Source: Cognatitamlana sp035818475
Lineage (GTDB): Bacteria > Bacteroidota > Bacteroidia > Flavobacteriales > Flavobacteriaceae
DNA: 64,000 bases
Reading direction: 5' to 3'
Assembly: GCF_035818475.1 (NCBI RefSeq)
Contig: NZ_JAYMGV010000002.1
Coordinates: 355,957-419,956 of the forward strand
Shown here: positions 43,384 through 52,337 of the stretch, in pieces
Numbering within the stretch: the stretch's first letter is position 1
Layout of the letters: each line of letters opens with the position of its first letter
Position numbers and translations under genes: made by a program
The notes under the pieces: generated by a model
The model's database searches: none
Told to the model about the DNA's origin: nothing
The model's input: only the letters and a program-made list of their open reading frames with translations

Positions 43384-43494
43384 ATCCAAATAAAGATACA
43401 GAAAATACAAAGACGATTGTAAATATCAGGTACTAAACAAACTAAATTATCTTCAAATACTTTGAATATAGTATTTAAAGAACTTTTCAAAAAA

Positions 43495-43522
43495 AAAAGC
43501 TACTTCAATCTGAGTAGCTTTT
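43495..43522 (-). terminator. intrinsic terminator for the minus-strand kdsB-to-acyltransferase operon
   Basis: AAAAGCTACT (43495-43504) pairs with AGTAGCTTTT (43513-43522). Read on the minus strand it is followed by a long T-run, as expected for a transcript ending after the acyltransferase gene (stop at 43632). Confidence 0.75.
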
Positions 43523-43631
43523 GTTTTGGGGAAGCTCATGTTTCTTTTTAGGAACAAATTAATTGTTTACTTTATGTTTCATGAACTCAATGTATTGATT
43601 ACAATATCTGTGCCAGAATTTAACCTTTGTA

Positions 43632-44180
43632 TTAAGAATACTTTGGTATTTTCCCTTTTACATCTTTATAAAAGTTATACATATACTTAAAATCAGCTTC
43701 AAAGTTATCTGTAGGATAAAAAGGTTCAGAAACCATGTTTTGCTTATTCTCAAAATCTAGAGTAAACATAATAATAGGTACATTGGCCTTTTTTGCCATA
43801 TAATAAAATCCTGTACGCCATGAGGTTACTTTTTTTCTGGTACCCTCAGGAGCTAATGTAATTCTGAATTCATCATGCTTATCAAACAATTTTGCAATAG
43901 CATCTACTTTGTTTTCACTGGACTGTCTGTTTATTGGAGATCCGCCTAATCTTTTAAAAAAATACCCTAAAGGAAATACGAAGAGTTCTTTCTTTCCTAT
44001 AAAATTGGTTTTTAGTCCTACTACAGCACGCAGGAGTATCCCAATATAAAAGTCATGCCAGCTAGTGTGAGGTACAGCTATGATTACCGCCTTTTTTATA
44101 TGTTCTTTTGAAAAAGATGTATTTCCAACAATTTGCCAACCTAGGAGTTTAAAATAAATAAGTTTAGCTAACCATTGCAT
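43632..44180 (-). CDS. 1-acyl-glycerol-3-phosphate acyltransferase-like (PlsC family)
   Basis: 182 residues. The PlsC H-x4-D motif is in VIIAVPHTSWHDFYIGILLR. The substrate motif is in GGSPINRQSSENKVD, and APEGTRKKVTSWRTGFYYMA gives motif III. It probably acylates lysophosphatidate or a related lipid at the inner membrane. It is short compared with PlsC proper (about 240) but matches the small Bacteroidota subgroup. It starts one base after the dehydrogenase stop. Confidence 0.88.
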   Translation of the reverse strand: MQWLAKLIYFKLLGWQIVGNTSFSKEHIKKAVIIAVPHTSWHDFYIGILLRAVVGLKTNFIGKKELFVFPLGYFFKRLGGSPINRQSSENKVDAIAKLFDKHDEFRITLAPEGTRKKVTSWRTGFYYMAKKANVPIIMFTLDFENKQNMVSEPFYPTDNFEADFKYMYNFYKDVKGKIPKYS

Positions 44181-44181
44181 A

Positions 44182-45264
44182 CTACATTTTTTGGTATAAT
44201 TCTTTTAATCTTTCTCTGGTAATCGTTTTTTTCCAATCTTTACCTAAGGCATTTTCCCAAAGTGGTTCAAGGCTTAATGCTACATTAATCATAGTATCAT
44301 ATTCTTCATCACTTAAATTAACACAAATACCTTCTGGAAGCTCAATATTATGCAAGGTTTTCATCTCTTTAAAGAGTTGAACGCCCTTAGGATAAAACTC
44401 TTCTAAATGATTAAAAACAATACAATTACCAATACCGTGTTTGATACCTAACAAATAGGATAAACCATAACTCATTGCATGGGCTATTCCTACCTGAGAA
44501 TAGACAATACTCATACCTCCATGCCATGAAGCCATCATAAGTTTTTCCTGTGCTTCTATTTTAGAAAGTTTATTTTCCAAGAATATTTCTTTACACAAAT
44601 CTAAGGCCATTTCTCCATAGGTTTTGCTAAACGTATTCAGATAAGTACCTGTTAATGATTCTATACAATGAATATAACAATCCATCCCGGTATAAAACCA
44701 CTGATCTTTTGGCACATCCTTAGTCAGCTCTGAATCTAAAATAACCTGATCAAAAGGTGTGTAATCTGAATTTATCCCCAATTTTTTATCAGGTCCGGTA
44801 AGTACAGTCGTTCTGGAAACTTCGGCTCCGGTACCAGAAATTGTTGGAATACCAACATGGTAAACAGCAGGATATTTTACTAAATCCCAGCCTTGATAAT
44901 CTTTAGATTCTCCTTTGTTTGTAAGCATTATAGATACTGCCTTGGCTAAATCTAAAACACTCCCTCCTCCAATGCCAATCACACCGGACGGACGCGCTTT
45001 GGATTTTAAAATAATATCTTCTACAAGCACATCAACTTGTGATGTTTTTGGTTCTTCTTTTGTTGGAACGAAAATAATTCTGTCATCATAGGCTAATGAT
45101 ATTCTTGAAGTTAACCATGTATTTCCTTTGAATACATCATCAACTAAAAAAATAAAAGGCGCATTAACACCTAAACGTTTTGGGGCCAAAACTTCATTTA
45201 ACTGATTAAAACTACCTCTGCCAAAAATAACTTTTGACACCATTGGAAAGTTCTTATAATTCAT
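44182..45264 (-). CDS. iron-containing alcohol dehydrogenase family protein, KdnB-like candidate
   Basis: 360 residues. The NAD(P) motif is in GVIGIGGGSVLDLAKAV. The iron-site residues fit DSELTKDVPKDQWFYTGMDC, SYLLGIKHGIGNCIVFNH and nearby His. The length and opening (FPMVSKVIFGRGSFNQLNEV) resemble KdnB, the Kdo 8-oxidase of Shewanella that works with KdnA to make 8-amino-Kdo. That match is from memory, not a search. The gene lies in the same strand run as kdsB, which supports a Kdo role. No KdnA aminotransferase is present in the window, so a general alcohol dehydrogenase remains possible. Confidence 0.8.
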   Translation of the reverse strand: MNYKNFPMVSKVIFGRGSFNQLNEVLAPKRLGVNAPFIFLVDDVFKGNTWLTSRISLAYDDRIIFVPTKEEPKTSQVDVLVEDIILKSKARPSGVIGIGGGSVLDLAKAVSIMLTNKGESKDYQGWDLVKYPAVYHVGIPTISGTGAEVSRTTVLTGPDKKLGINSDYTPFDQVILDSELTKDVPKDQWFYTGMDCYIHCIESLTGTYLNTFSKTYGEMALDLCKEIFLENKLSKIEAQEKLMMASWHGGMSIVYSQVGIAHAMSYGLSYLLGIKHGIGNCIVFNHLEEFYPKGVQLFKEMKTLHNIELPEGICVNLSDEEYDTMINVALSLEPLWENALGKDWKKTITRERLKELYQKM

Positions 45265-45314
45265 TTAACTAGTTTTCTTTTTAGAAACAGTAAAAATACT
45301 ATTTATTTTAAATT

Positions 45315-45932
45315 CTATTGGTTTAAATGTTTTTGGAATTTTTCTGAAAAGAGCCCAATGTGATATCCATCAACCAGGGCATGATTTACATTAATAGAAA
45401 CATTCATTAATAATTCATTCCCATTATCCACAGCCTTACTAAAAGCTAATTTTGGTACAGACTCCAATACTCCGGAAACTGGTTCCTTTTGTCCTGAAAA
45501 ATTTACCCAGGGCAATGCAGAACAATGAATACAGTCCAATCCATTTTTAGGTGGATATAGATCTTTTGTATTATTTATTCTTTCTTTTTCAATATTTAAA
45601 TTATTTATAAATTCATTTAGAGCTTTATTATATTCTATAAATGAAAAACCAAATGTTTTATCTTCTCTCATTATAGTTGCTGACGCATGAATAACATCAT
45701 ACTCTACAACGGATTTATTTACAATACGGTATTTAAAATTTTCTAAATCATTTATGGCACGCATACAATCATGCAAATATTTTGCAAAAAAGCTGATCTT
45801 ATTTTGTTTTGAAAACTGATACGCTTTTGAAACATCAAAAGGTATGGTTACTGCAAAATATGGATCTTTTAGACCCAAAAAATGTTCAAAATGTTGTTTT
45901 CTACACCAGGTATTTATATCTATAACTTTCAA
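45315..45932 (-). CDS. chloramphenicol acetyltransferase-like protein
   Basis: 205 residues from a TTG start at 45930-45932. The catalytic motif HALVDGYHIG (H-x-x-x-D-G) near the C-terminus and the opening WCRKQHFEHFLGLKDPYFAV are those of the CAT trimer family. Members of this group in Bacteroidota are often not resistance genes. Its place between a HAD and a dehydrogenase gene, next to kdsB, suggests a metabolic acyltransferase instead. It overlaps nothing and starts one base after the HAD stop. Confidence 0.85.
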   Translation of the reverse strand: MKVIDINTWCRKQHFEHFLGLKDPYFAVTIPFDVSKAYQFSKQNKISFFAKYLHDCMRAINDLENFKYRIVNKSVVEYDVIHASATIMREDKTFGFSFIEYNKALNEFINNLNIEKERINNTKDLYPPKNGLDCIHCSALPWVNFSGQKEPVSGVLESVPKLAFSKAVDNGNELLMNVSINVNHALVDGYHIGLFSEKFQKHLNQ

Positions 45933-45933
45933 A

Positions 45934-46638
45934 TTAATGCAATATGTTTAATATTTCGATTAACGAGTTTATAGTTTTATAGGATTTCCCATTGGTTTCC
46001 TGTTCTTCAACCTGTTCATGCGCCCAGGTAGTATGAAACGGCACATGAACTGCATGTGCTCCAATATTAACTAATGGTAATACGTCAGATTTCAGTGAAT
46101 TTCCTATCATCAAAAACTCTGAAGGTTTAATACTTAAATGGTTAAGTAGTTTAGAATAATTAGCCTCTTTTTTGTCGCTTAAAATTTCTATATGTTGGAA
46201 ATAACCTGTTAACCCTGACTTCTCCAGTTTGCGCTCCTGATCTAATAAATCGCCTTTTGTTGCCAGTATTAATTTATAGTTCTTTGATAATTTTTTTAAA
46301 ACTTCTTCAACACCATCAAGTAATTCAACCGGTTTATTTAGCATATCCTTTCCTATATTTAGTATAGCTTCAATGGTTTTAACCGAAACGTTTTTATTAG
46401 AAAGCTCGATAGCTGATTCCACCATTGATAAAACAAATGCTTTTACGCCATAACCATAAAGCGGGAGATTATTCATTTCCATCTTAAATAATTCCTGATC
46501 AATCTTATTTGGGGTTTCATAATTACTAAGATGCTTTGCAAATTCTAATTCAGCATCTCTAAAATAGGTTTCATTGACCCATAAGGTATCATCAGCATCA
46601 AAACCAATAACCTTAATACCATTATAATCTATTTCCAT
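45934..46638 (-). CDS. HAD family hydrolase
   Basis: 234 residues. Motif I is FDADDTLWVNE, motif II lies in KLILATKGD, motif III in the Lys of SDKKEANYSK, and motif IV in LMIGNSLKSDVLP. A helical cap follows motif I (type I). This is the phosphoglycolate phosphatase-like group rather than the capless KdsC family, although it is encoded beside kdsB. Its start overlaps the kdsB stop by 10 bases, so the two are translationally coupled. Confidence 0.92.
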   Translation of the reverse strand: MEIDYNGIKVIGFDADDTLWVNETYFRDAELEFAKHLSNYETPNKIDQELFKMEMNNLPLYGYGVKAFVLSMVESAIELSNKNVSVKTIEAILNIGKDMLNKPVELLDGVEEVLKKLSKNYKLILATKGDLLDQERKLEKSGLTGYFQHIEILSDKKEANYSKLLNHLSIKPSEFLMIGNSLKSDVLPLVNIGAHAVHVPFHTTWAHEQVEEQETNGKSYKTINSLIEILNILH

Positions 46639-47357
46639 AATTTCTTTGCACGTTCTAAATCTTCAGGTGTATCAATTTCAACGCCTTGTACATCTGTTTC
46701 AACCATTTTAATACGTTTTCCATATTCTAGATATCGAATGCATTCAATTTTTTCTGAAGCCTCCAACGGTAACATCGGTAGCTTATAAAAATCTAACACT
46801 GCTTCCTTTCTAAAGGCATAGACTCCCTTGTGCTTATAATACTTTACACCTGCATCCATTTCGCGCGGATATGGGATCGGGCTTCTGGAAAAATATAAGG
46901 CAAAATTGGATTGGTCTACAATAACCTTTACTGTATTAGGGTTATTTATTTCATCAATATCAGTAATATGAACCATTAATGAAGCCAAATCAATACGCTT
47001 CTCATGGTCCGCTTTAAAAACCTCAATTAATTTCCTTAATGATTCCTTATCAGTAAACGGTTCATCACCCTGTACATTAATAACAATATCTATATCCATA
47101 AACTCAACAGCTTCTGCTATTCTGTCACTTCCACAGTCATGTTCCTTTTTACTCATCATAGCCTTCCCTCCATTACTTACAATTTCATTGTATATCACCT
47201 CACTATCGGTAACTACAAATACATCATCAAAAAGATGTGTAGCCACAGTAGCCTCATAGGTTCTTAGAATTACTGTTTTACCTCCAAGGTCTTGCATAAG
47301 TTTACCTGGAAAACGTGACGCCGCATAGCGAGCAGGAATCATTGAAATTATTTTCAC
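46629..47357 (-). CDS. kdsB: 3-deoxy-manno-octulosonate cytidylyltransferase
   Basis: 242 residues from a GTG start at 47355-47357; the next in-frame ATG is five codons later and would cut the conserved first strand. The nucleotide loop is in MIPARYAASRFPGKLMQDLG. INVQGDEPFTDKESLRKLIE, YFSRSPIPYPR and YKHKGVYAFRKEAVLDF are diagnostic. It activates Kdo as CMP-Kdo for lipopolysaccharide. First gene of the run kdsB, HAD, CAT-like, iron-type dehydrogenase, PlsC-like. Confidence 0.96.
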   Translation of the reverse strand: MKIISMIPARYAASRFPGKLMQDLGGKTVILRTYEATVATHLFDDVFVVTDSEVIYNEIVSNGGKAMMSKKEHDCGSDRIAEAVEFMDIDIVINVQGDEPFTDKESLRKLIEVFKADHEKRIDLASLMVHITDIDEINNPNTVKVIVDQSNFALYFSRSPIPYPREMDAGVKYYKHKGVYAFRKEAVLDFYKLPMLPLEASEKIECIRYLEYGKRIKMVETDVQGVEIDTPEDLERAKKLWK

Positions 47358-47385
47358 CCGTTTAAATTTTGATTAAAACCTAGTT

Positions 47386-47393
47386 CAAAAATA
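47386..47393 (-). promoter_or_regulatory. -7 promoter box for the kdsB operon
   Basis: The minus strand reads TATTTTTG, matching TAnnTTTG, about 30 bases before the GTG start. The -33 element is weak. Confidence 0.4.
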
Positions 47394-47411
47394 CTACAAA
47401 TAATGTAGGTT

Positions 47412-47978
47412 TTAAGTTTTGGAAGGCTTAAACTTTTTATAGAGTTTGAAAATTATTAGCAAAATAATGATAACGGCAATTCCTGCCAATATGGGAAGAA
47501 ATATAGAAAGTATCGACATGACTAACGCTGATCCGGTTTCAAAAACTGAAACTATTGGATTTCCTAAACCACCTGTAGTTGCTGTTGATGCCAATCGAGT
47601 TGTACCTGAAGTTCCTGATATCGCTGCTGCCGTACCACCTCCTGCAATTATAGCTAAAGCCCATGTTATAACTGGGCTTAAATCTGCAACCGTAGACAGC
47701 ATTATAGCTGTTCCTGCTAATGCAGCTAGTGGAACTGCCATACTATCCAACAAATTATCTATGTAAGGAATAAAATAAGCAAATATTTCTACCAAAGTAG
47801 CAACTCCCAGAGTAACTAACGCCGCTGTGCTACCTATCCATTGCCAGGATTCATTAAGTTCCCAAACGCCTAAATATGAAGCTGCACTTAAAGCAAATAA
47901 AGGTAAAAAAACTCTAAAGCCTACAGATGCTGATAATCCAACACCAAGACAAATACTAATTATGGTTTCTGTTGTCAT
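47412..47978 (-). CDS. DUF4126 domain-containing membrane protein
   Basis: 188 residues with five or six predicted membrane helices and many small residues: IISICLGVGLSASVGFRVFL, then IPYIDNLLDSMAVPLAALAG and ALAIIAGGGTAAAISGTSGT. The glycine- and alanine-rich turns match DUF4126 proteins. The function is unknown. It lies between the RecD-like helicase gene (20-base gap) and kdsB. Confidence 0.88.
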   Translation of the reverse strand: MTTETIISICLGVGLSASVGFRVFLPLFALSAASYLGVWELNESWQWIGSTAALVTLGVATLVEIFAYFIPYIDNLLDSMAVPLAALAGTAIMLSTVADLSPVITWALAIIAGGGTAAAISGTSGTTRLASTATTGGLGNPIVSVFETGSALVMSILSIFLPILAGIAVIIILLIIFKLYKKFKPSKT

Positions 47979-47998
47979 AATTAAAAGGTTATCAAAAA

Positions 47999-49423
47999 CT
48001 ATTCCTCAAAAAAATCATCTTTAAAACCAATAAGATACAATTTTTCTTTTGCTCTGGTCACAGCAGTATATAACCATCTTAAATAATCTTTATCTATACC
48101 ATTTGGCAAGTATGGTTGTTCTACAAATACAGTGTGCCACTGTCCCCCCTGCGATTTATGACAGGTAATGGCATAGGAGAATTTTACCTGTAAAGCATTA
48201 AAATGTTTATTCCCTTTAACTTTTAAAAACTTCTTATAGTTACTGGATTCATTTTCAAAATCCTTCATAACTTCCTGATACAATCTATTAGAATCATTGT
48301 AGGACAATGAAGGAGTTTCGGTTTCAATGGTGTCTAAAAGCAAAACAGATTCAAAAGGCCGCATTCTGGGATAATCTACCATACGAATTTTAACTTCCGC
48401 AAAACGAAATCCATAAAGCTCCTCTATTTTGAATATTTCCAAGACTTCAATAATATCTCCATTGGCAATAAAACCGGCTTCTGCTGTTGGCTTAATCCAG
48501 AAATAGTTATTCTTTACCACCATTAAATAATCCCCCGCAGATAATTCGTTTTCATTAAAGAGAATCCGGTTTCTAATCTGCTGGTTATACAAATTTGCCC
48601 GTTTATTACTTCTTACTATTATAGCTGTATCCTCTTTTCCTAAATCACTGTATGCCTCATTAATAGCATCCATGATTTCATAACCATCTACAAGTCTTAT
48701 AATATCCTTATAATCTGCTAAATCAAACTTAAATACATCAAAAACCGTATTTGATAAAGCGTCACGTAGTACTGTAGCGTTTTCAAGAATACCCGAATCT
48801 TGTCCCTGACGCATTACTTCATCCAATTCCATCCTACTAACTTCCTTGTTATAGTTTAAAGCTAAGGTGTTTTCATTTAAGGCAGGACTCAATTCTAATT
48901 TTACAGGTGGTAGCTGTGCTGTATCTCCTATTAATAATAACTTGCATTGATGTCCAGAATACACATATTGCATTAAATCATCCAATAAAGAACCGTTTTC
49001 AAAAAACTTTGAATCACCTGGTGTATCTGGAATCATAGAAGCTTCATCAACTATAAATATGGTGTTTTTATGTTTATTGGGCTGCAAAACAAATTTAACC
49101 CCTCCTCCTTTTTCTTTTTTAGGAAAATATATTTTTTTATGGATGGTAAAAGCCTCCTTTCCAGAATAATTTGATATTACTTTTGCGGCTCTACCGGTTG
49201 GGGCCATTAGAACGGCACTTTTTTTTGCTTTCCATAAATTAGTAACAATAGCTCCTATAATTGTTGTTTTACCGGTACCAGCATACCCTTTCAACAGGTA
49301 AAGAGCGTTAGGCGATTTGTTAAAAATAAATTCAGACAGTTGTTGTAAAACTATATTTTGCTTTAAAGTAGGTGTAAATGGAAACTGCTGTTTTATAAGG
49401 GAATAAAATTCGGATGTTGTCAT
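47999..49423 (-). CDS. RecD-like ATP-dependent DNA helicase (UvrD/RecD superfamily 1B)
   Basis: 474 residues. Motif I is LLKGYAGTGKTTIIGAIVTN, motif II is IFIVDEASMI, motif III is LLIGDTAQLPP. The C-terminal UvrD-like lobe has AITCHKSQGGQWHTVFVE and LYTAVTRAKEKLYLIGF. It should unwind DNA 5' to 3' in repair. It lacks the N-terminal extension of RecD2 proper. A TATCTTTG box (minus strand, 49452-49459) lies about 30 bases upstream. Confidence 0.92.
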   Translation of the reverse strand: MTTSEFYSLIKQQFPFTPTLKQNIVLQQLSEFIFNKSPNALYLLKGYAGTGKTTIIGAIVTNLWKAKKSAVLMAPTGRAAKVISNYSGKEAFTIHKKIYFPKKEKGGGVKFVLQPNKHKNTIFIVDEASMIPDTPGDSKFFENGSLLDDLMQYVYSGHQCKLLLIGDTAQLPPVKLELSPALNENTLALNYNKEVSRMELDEVMRQGQDSGILENATVLRDALSNTVFDVFKFDLADYKDIIRLVDGYEIMDAINEAYSDLGKEDTAIIVRSNKRANLYNQQIRNRILFNENELSAGDYLMVVKNNYFWIKPTAEAGFIANGDIIEVLEIFKIEELYGFRFAEVKIRMVDYPRMRPFESVLLLDTIETETPSLSYNDSNRLYQEVMKDFENESSNYKKFLKVKGNKHFNALQVKFSYAITCHKSQGGQWHTVFVEQPYLPNGIDKDYLRWLYTAVTRAKEKLYLIGFKDDFFEE

Positions 49424-49451
49424 CTGGATTTGGCTGGCTTTAGAAATTATT

Positions 49452-49459
49452 CAAAGATA
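49452..49459 (-). promoter_or_regulatory. -7 promoter box for the RecD-like helicase gene
   Basis: TATCTTTG on the minus strand matches TAnnTTTG, 29-36 bases before the start. The -33 element is not clear. Confidence 0.35.
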
Positions 49460-49504
49460 GAAATGATTTTTACTCTCTTTGTTTTTACGATTAAAAAAAA
49501 ATTG

Positions 49505-49512
49505 TAGATTTG
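49505..49512 (+). promoter_or_regulatory. -7 promoter box for the 49551-51635 operon
   Basis: TAGATTTG matches TAnnTTTG, with a TTTG 23 bases upstream as a possible -33 element. The start codon follows about 38 bases later. Confidence 0.45.
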
Positions 49513-49550
49513 CTAAATACCATTAATTAATTTAAATTAAATAACATACT

Positions 49551-50288
49551 ATGTTGACATTTATTCTTATTGCAGTTGCAGTGATATTAGTTACAATTGG
49601 CTTGGTTAAGTTAGTTGACAAATTTATACCTTCAAAATTCAAACCTGTTTTAAACATAGTTCTTTGGTTGTTAATTGGTTACCTTGGTTACCAAACTTAC
49701 ATGTCAATTTATGAGCCTATTCAATTTAATAAAATAAAAAATAGACGTTATGCTCAAGTTATTGAAAGTTTAAAGGACATTAGAAACTCTCAATTAGCTC
49801 ACAGACAAGTAACCGGAAAGTTTTCAAAAACTTTTGATGGTCTTGTTAAGTTTATCGATACTGCAGAATATACCATTACTCAACGTAAAGATTCTAGTGT
49901 TATAGACAAAGCATTAACAAAGCTATATGGTGTTGATACACCTAAAGACACAGTGATTATTGATACTTTAGGGTTTGTACCTGTTAAGGATTCTTTATTT
50001 AAAAATTCTAACAGATATAAAGAAATGATGAATGTACCTGTTGGTAAAGAAGGTGCTAAATTTGAAATGAACGCCGGATACATTGAGCAAAATAAATTGA
50101 ATATCCCTGTTTTTGAAGTTTTAGTAAAAAAGAATGTGATATTGCATGACCAAAACAAGGACCTTTTAGCGCAAGAAAACCAGGTTATTTCTGTTGACGG
50201 AGTAAATGGAGATGCATTAAAAGTAGGATCTATGGATGAGGTTAAAACTATTGGAAACTGGCCAAAAACCTATGGCTCAAACGAATAA
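49551..50288 (+). CDS. membrane-anchored protein of unknown function
   Basis: 245 residues. Two N-terminal membrane helices (about 3-22 and 33-52: LTFILIAVAVILVTIGLVKL, then LNIVLWLLIGYLGYQTYMSI). The rest is a soluble domain of about 190 residues with RRYAQVIESLKDIRNSQLAHRQ-type helices and a VIIDTLGFVPVKDSLF strand pair. I cannot name the family. Its 3' end overlaps the DUF3822 gene, which suggests a shared function or coupled translation. Confidence 0.7.
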   Translation: MLTFILIAVAVILVTIGLVKLVDKFIPSKFKPVLNIVLWLLIGYLGYQTYMSIYEPIQFNKIKNRRYAQVIESLKDIRNSQLAHRQVTGKFSKTFDGLVKFIDTAEYTITQRKDSSVIDKALTKLYGVDTPKDTVIIDTLGFVPVKDSLFKNSNRYKEMMNVPVGKEGAKFEMNAGYIEQNKLNIPVFEVLVKKNVILHDQNKDLLAQENQVISVDGVNGDALKVGSMDEVKTIGNWPKTYGSNE

Positions 50289-51096
50289 TAATACAACTAA
50301 CAAACTAACTAATCAAGAACTGTCCATTCAAATAAGTTTGAGTGGACTTTCTTTTTGTATACTAAACAGACAGTCAAACAGTATAGTATATTTAAAAGAG
50401 TCATATTTTGATAAAAAATGTAATCCTTTAGAAGTATTAGATTATTTAAAGCACCTTTTTAATACCGAAGACGTATTAAATTCTCATTTTGATAAAGTGT
50501 TCATTATTCATGATAATGAACTCTCTGTACAAGTACCAAAGCCATTGTTTAATGAAGAAGGTTTAGCAGATTATTTAAAGTTTAATTCTAAAATCCTCAA
50601 GTCTGATTATATAACCTATGATATCATATCAGAAAATGACATTGTTAATGTTTATGTACCATACATAAATATTAATAATTTCATATATGACAAATTTGGA
50701 GACTTCACCTTTAAACATGTATCTACGGTCTTAATTGAAGAAATATTAAGAATTGAAAAAAATGCAAAGCATTTAAAATTTTACGTAAATATTGACAAAG
50801 ACCATTTTGAAGCTATTGTTGTAGATAACGGTAAATTACTCTTTTATAACACATTTAATTATGCTTCAAAAGAGGATTTTATATACTATATCCTTTTTGT
50901 CGCTGAACAATTAAGCCTAAACCCTGAAACGTTTAATCTTGTTTTGATAGGTGATATTAAAGCGCATGACTATCTATATAATATAGCTTATAAATACATT
51001 AGAAATGTTGACTTTGGACATAGAACCGATACGTTTAAATTTGAGAGTATGCCAGCCACTAATTATTCAAACTTCACCTTACTAAAGAGTATATAA
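50272..51096 (+). CDS. DUF3822 family protein
   Basis: 274 residues from the ATG at 50272, inside the end of the previous gene by 17 bases. It matches DUF3822: SLSGLSFCILNRQSNSIVYL, VLDYLKHLFNTEDVLNSHFD, FIIHDNELSVQVPKPLFNEE, then YDIISENDIVNVYVPYININ. The fold resembles actin-like or MreB-associated ATPase domains in family descriptions, but no ATP motif is obvious. Its stop shares one base with the rsmD start, a conserved-looking coupling. Confidence 0.85.
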   Translation: MAQTNNNTTNKLTNQELSIQISLSGLSFCILNRQSNSIVYLKESYFDKKCNPLEVLDYLKHLFNTEDVLNSHFDKVFIIHDNELSVQVPKPLFNEEGLADYLKFNSKILKSDYITYDIISENDIVNVYVPYININNFIYDKFGDFTFKHVSTVLIEEILRIEKNAKHLKFYVNIDKDHFEAIVVDNGKLLFYNTFNYASKEDFIYYILFVAEQLSLNPETFNLVLIGDIKAHDYLYNIAYKYIRNVDFGHRTDTFKFESMPATNYSNFTLLKSI

Positions 51097-51635
51097 TGCG
51101 TATTATATCAGGTTTATATAAAAGCAGAAAGATTGTAGCTCCCAAAAATTTACCGGTACGCCCAACTACAGATATGGCTAAAGAGTCATTATTTAATATT
51201 ATTAACAACCTGTATTATTTTGATGAGGTTTCTGTATTGGACTTGTTTGCTGGGACCGGTAATATCAGTTATGAATTTGCCTCAAGAGGCACTGAGCAAA
51301 TTACTAGTGTTGATCAGGACTTTGGTTGTATTAGGTTTATAAACCAAATAGCTGAAAAATTTGAAATGCCTATCAATACAATTAAAAGCGATGTCTTTAA
51401 ATTTTTAGAGAAGACCAGTATGCAAGTGGATATTATATTTGCAGATCCTCCTTATGGTTTAACTAATGAGCAATTTGCTCAAATTCCGGAATTGATTTTC
51501 AAAAACAACCTCTTACTCAATAACGGACTATTAGTTATTGAACACTCAAAACATACCAATCTATCCCATATAAATCATTACGCCTATTCTAAAAGTTATG
51601 GTGGCAATACGTTTAGCTTTTTTGAAGTTGACTAA
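51096..51635 (+). CDS. rsmD: 16S rRNA (guanine(966)-N(2))-methyltransferase
   Basis: 179 residues. The RsmD pattern is clear: RIISGLYKSRKIVAPKNLPV, RPTTDMAKESLFNIINNLYY, motif I VLDLFAGTGNISYEFASRGT, and motif IV IIFADPPYGL. It methylates G966 of 16S rRNA. The start overlaps the DUF3822 stop (TAATG). Confidence 0.95.
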   Translation: MRIISGLYKSRKIVAPKNLPVRPTTDMAKESLFNIINNLYYFDEVSVLDLFAGTGNISYEFASRGTEQITSVDQDFGCIRFINQIAEKFEMPINTIKSDVFKFLEKTSMQVDIIFADPPYGLTNEQFAQIPELIFKNNLLLNNGLLVIEHSKHTNLSHINHYAYSKSYGGNTFSFFEVD

Positions 51636-51794
51636 GCAAACAATTTTTTTAATTCCTTTTTTTTCAGTAACTTAGAATTCTCCTTAAGGGCCCCAGGCTC
51701 TAGATATTCTTAACTCTCACCAATAAAAATTTATTTTGTTGTATATGTATGGTGGTTAATAGTTAAAAAACTAACCTTTAAAACCATATATAAA

Positions 51795-52307
51795 ATGAAA
51801 AACTTTTTTTTACTTACAAGTGCAATAATTCTTTGTATTGCATGTCAAAATAAACCCCAACGCTATTTTTCCGAATCACCAGAAATTGAAACCGTCAAAG
51901 CAGGAATCAAAGCATATGAAACCGGTGATTGGAGCAAATGGAAAAGTAATTTTTCAGATACTGCTAAAATATATGTTAACTCACTTAAATCCTTAACAGT
52001 AAAGGATAGGCTGGAAGGGTTAAAGCAAATGACTTCAGCCATGTCATCTTATGGTTTTGACCATGATAAGGAATTCATTGAAATGGTTTTGGATAAAGAA
52101 GATGAAACATGGGTTTATTATTGGGCAACACATAAGGGAACTTTGGCTGCAAATAATAAAGAAATGTCTATCCCCGTACATTTAGCAATTCATTTTGAAA
52201 AAGGAAAAATAGTTGAAGAGCATATCTACTTTGACGGGACTGAGATGAATGCCGAATTTCAAAAACTTAATGATAAAGAAGAAGAAGAAGAGCTTCTTGA
52301 AAACTAA
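51795..52307 (+). CDS. SnoaL/NTF2-like lipoprotein
   Basis: 170 residues. The lipoprotein signal ends at a Cys (SAIILCIAC). The body has the NTF2-like/SnoaL cone fold: VKAGIKAYETGDWSKWKSNF, then VYYWATHKGTLAANNKEMSI and HLAIHFEKGKIVEEHIYFDG. A C-terminal Glu-rich tail follows. Such proteins bind small hydrophobic ligands or act as isomerases; the role here is unknown. It is followed at 31 bases by another exported protein gene. Confidence 0.85.
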   Translation: MKNFFLLTSAIILCIACQNKPQRYFSESPEIETVKAGIKAYETGDWSKWKSNFSDTAKIYVNSLKSLTVKDRLEGLKQMTSAMSSYGFDHDKEFIEMVLDKEDETWVYYWATHKGTLAANNKEMSIPVHLAIHFEKGKIVEEHIYFDGTEMNAEFQKLNDKEEEEELLEN

Positions 52308-52337
52308 AAGCTACTATTAATCAACCAATTATAAATT

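Noticed and set aside
43560..43650. Frame continuing past the acyltransferase stop on the minus strand, as evidence of a frameshift
   Set aside because: The other frame reads protein-like for about 25 codons but relatives of the acyltransferase normally end near this point (GKIP-type ending), so the gene looks complete.
45315..45932. CAT-like gene as an antibiotic resistance gene
   Set aside because: The motif is right, but the gene lies in a metabolic operon with kdsB and has no mobile element nearby, so resistance is not supported.
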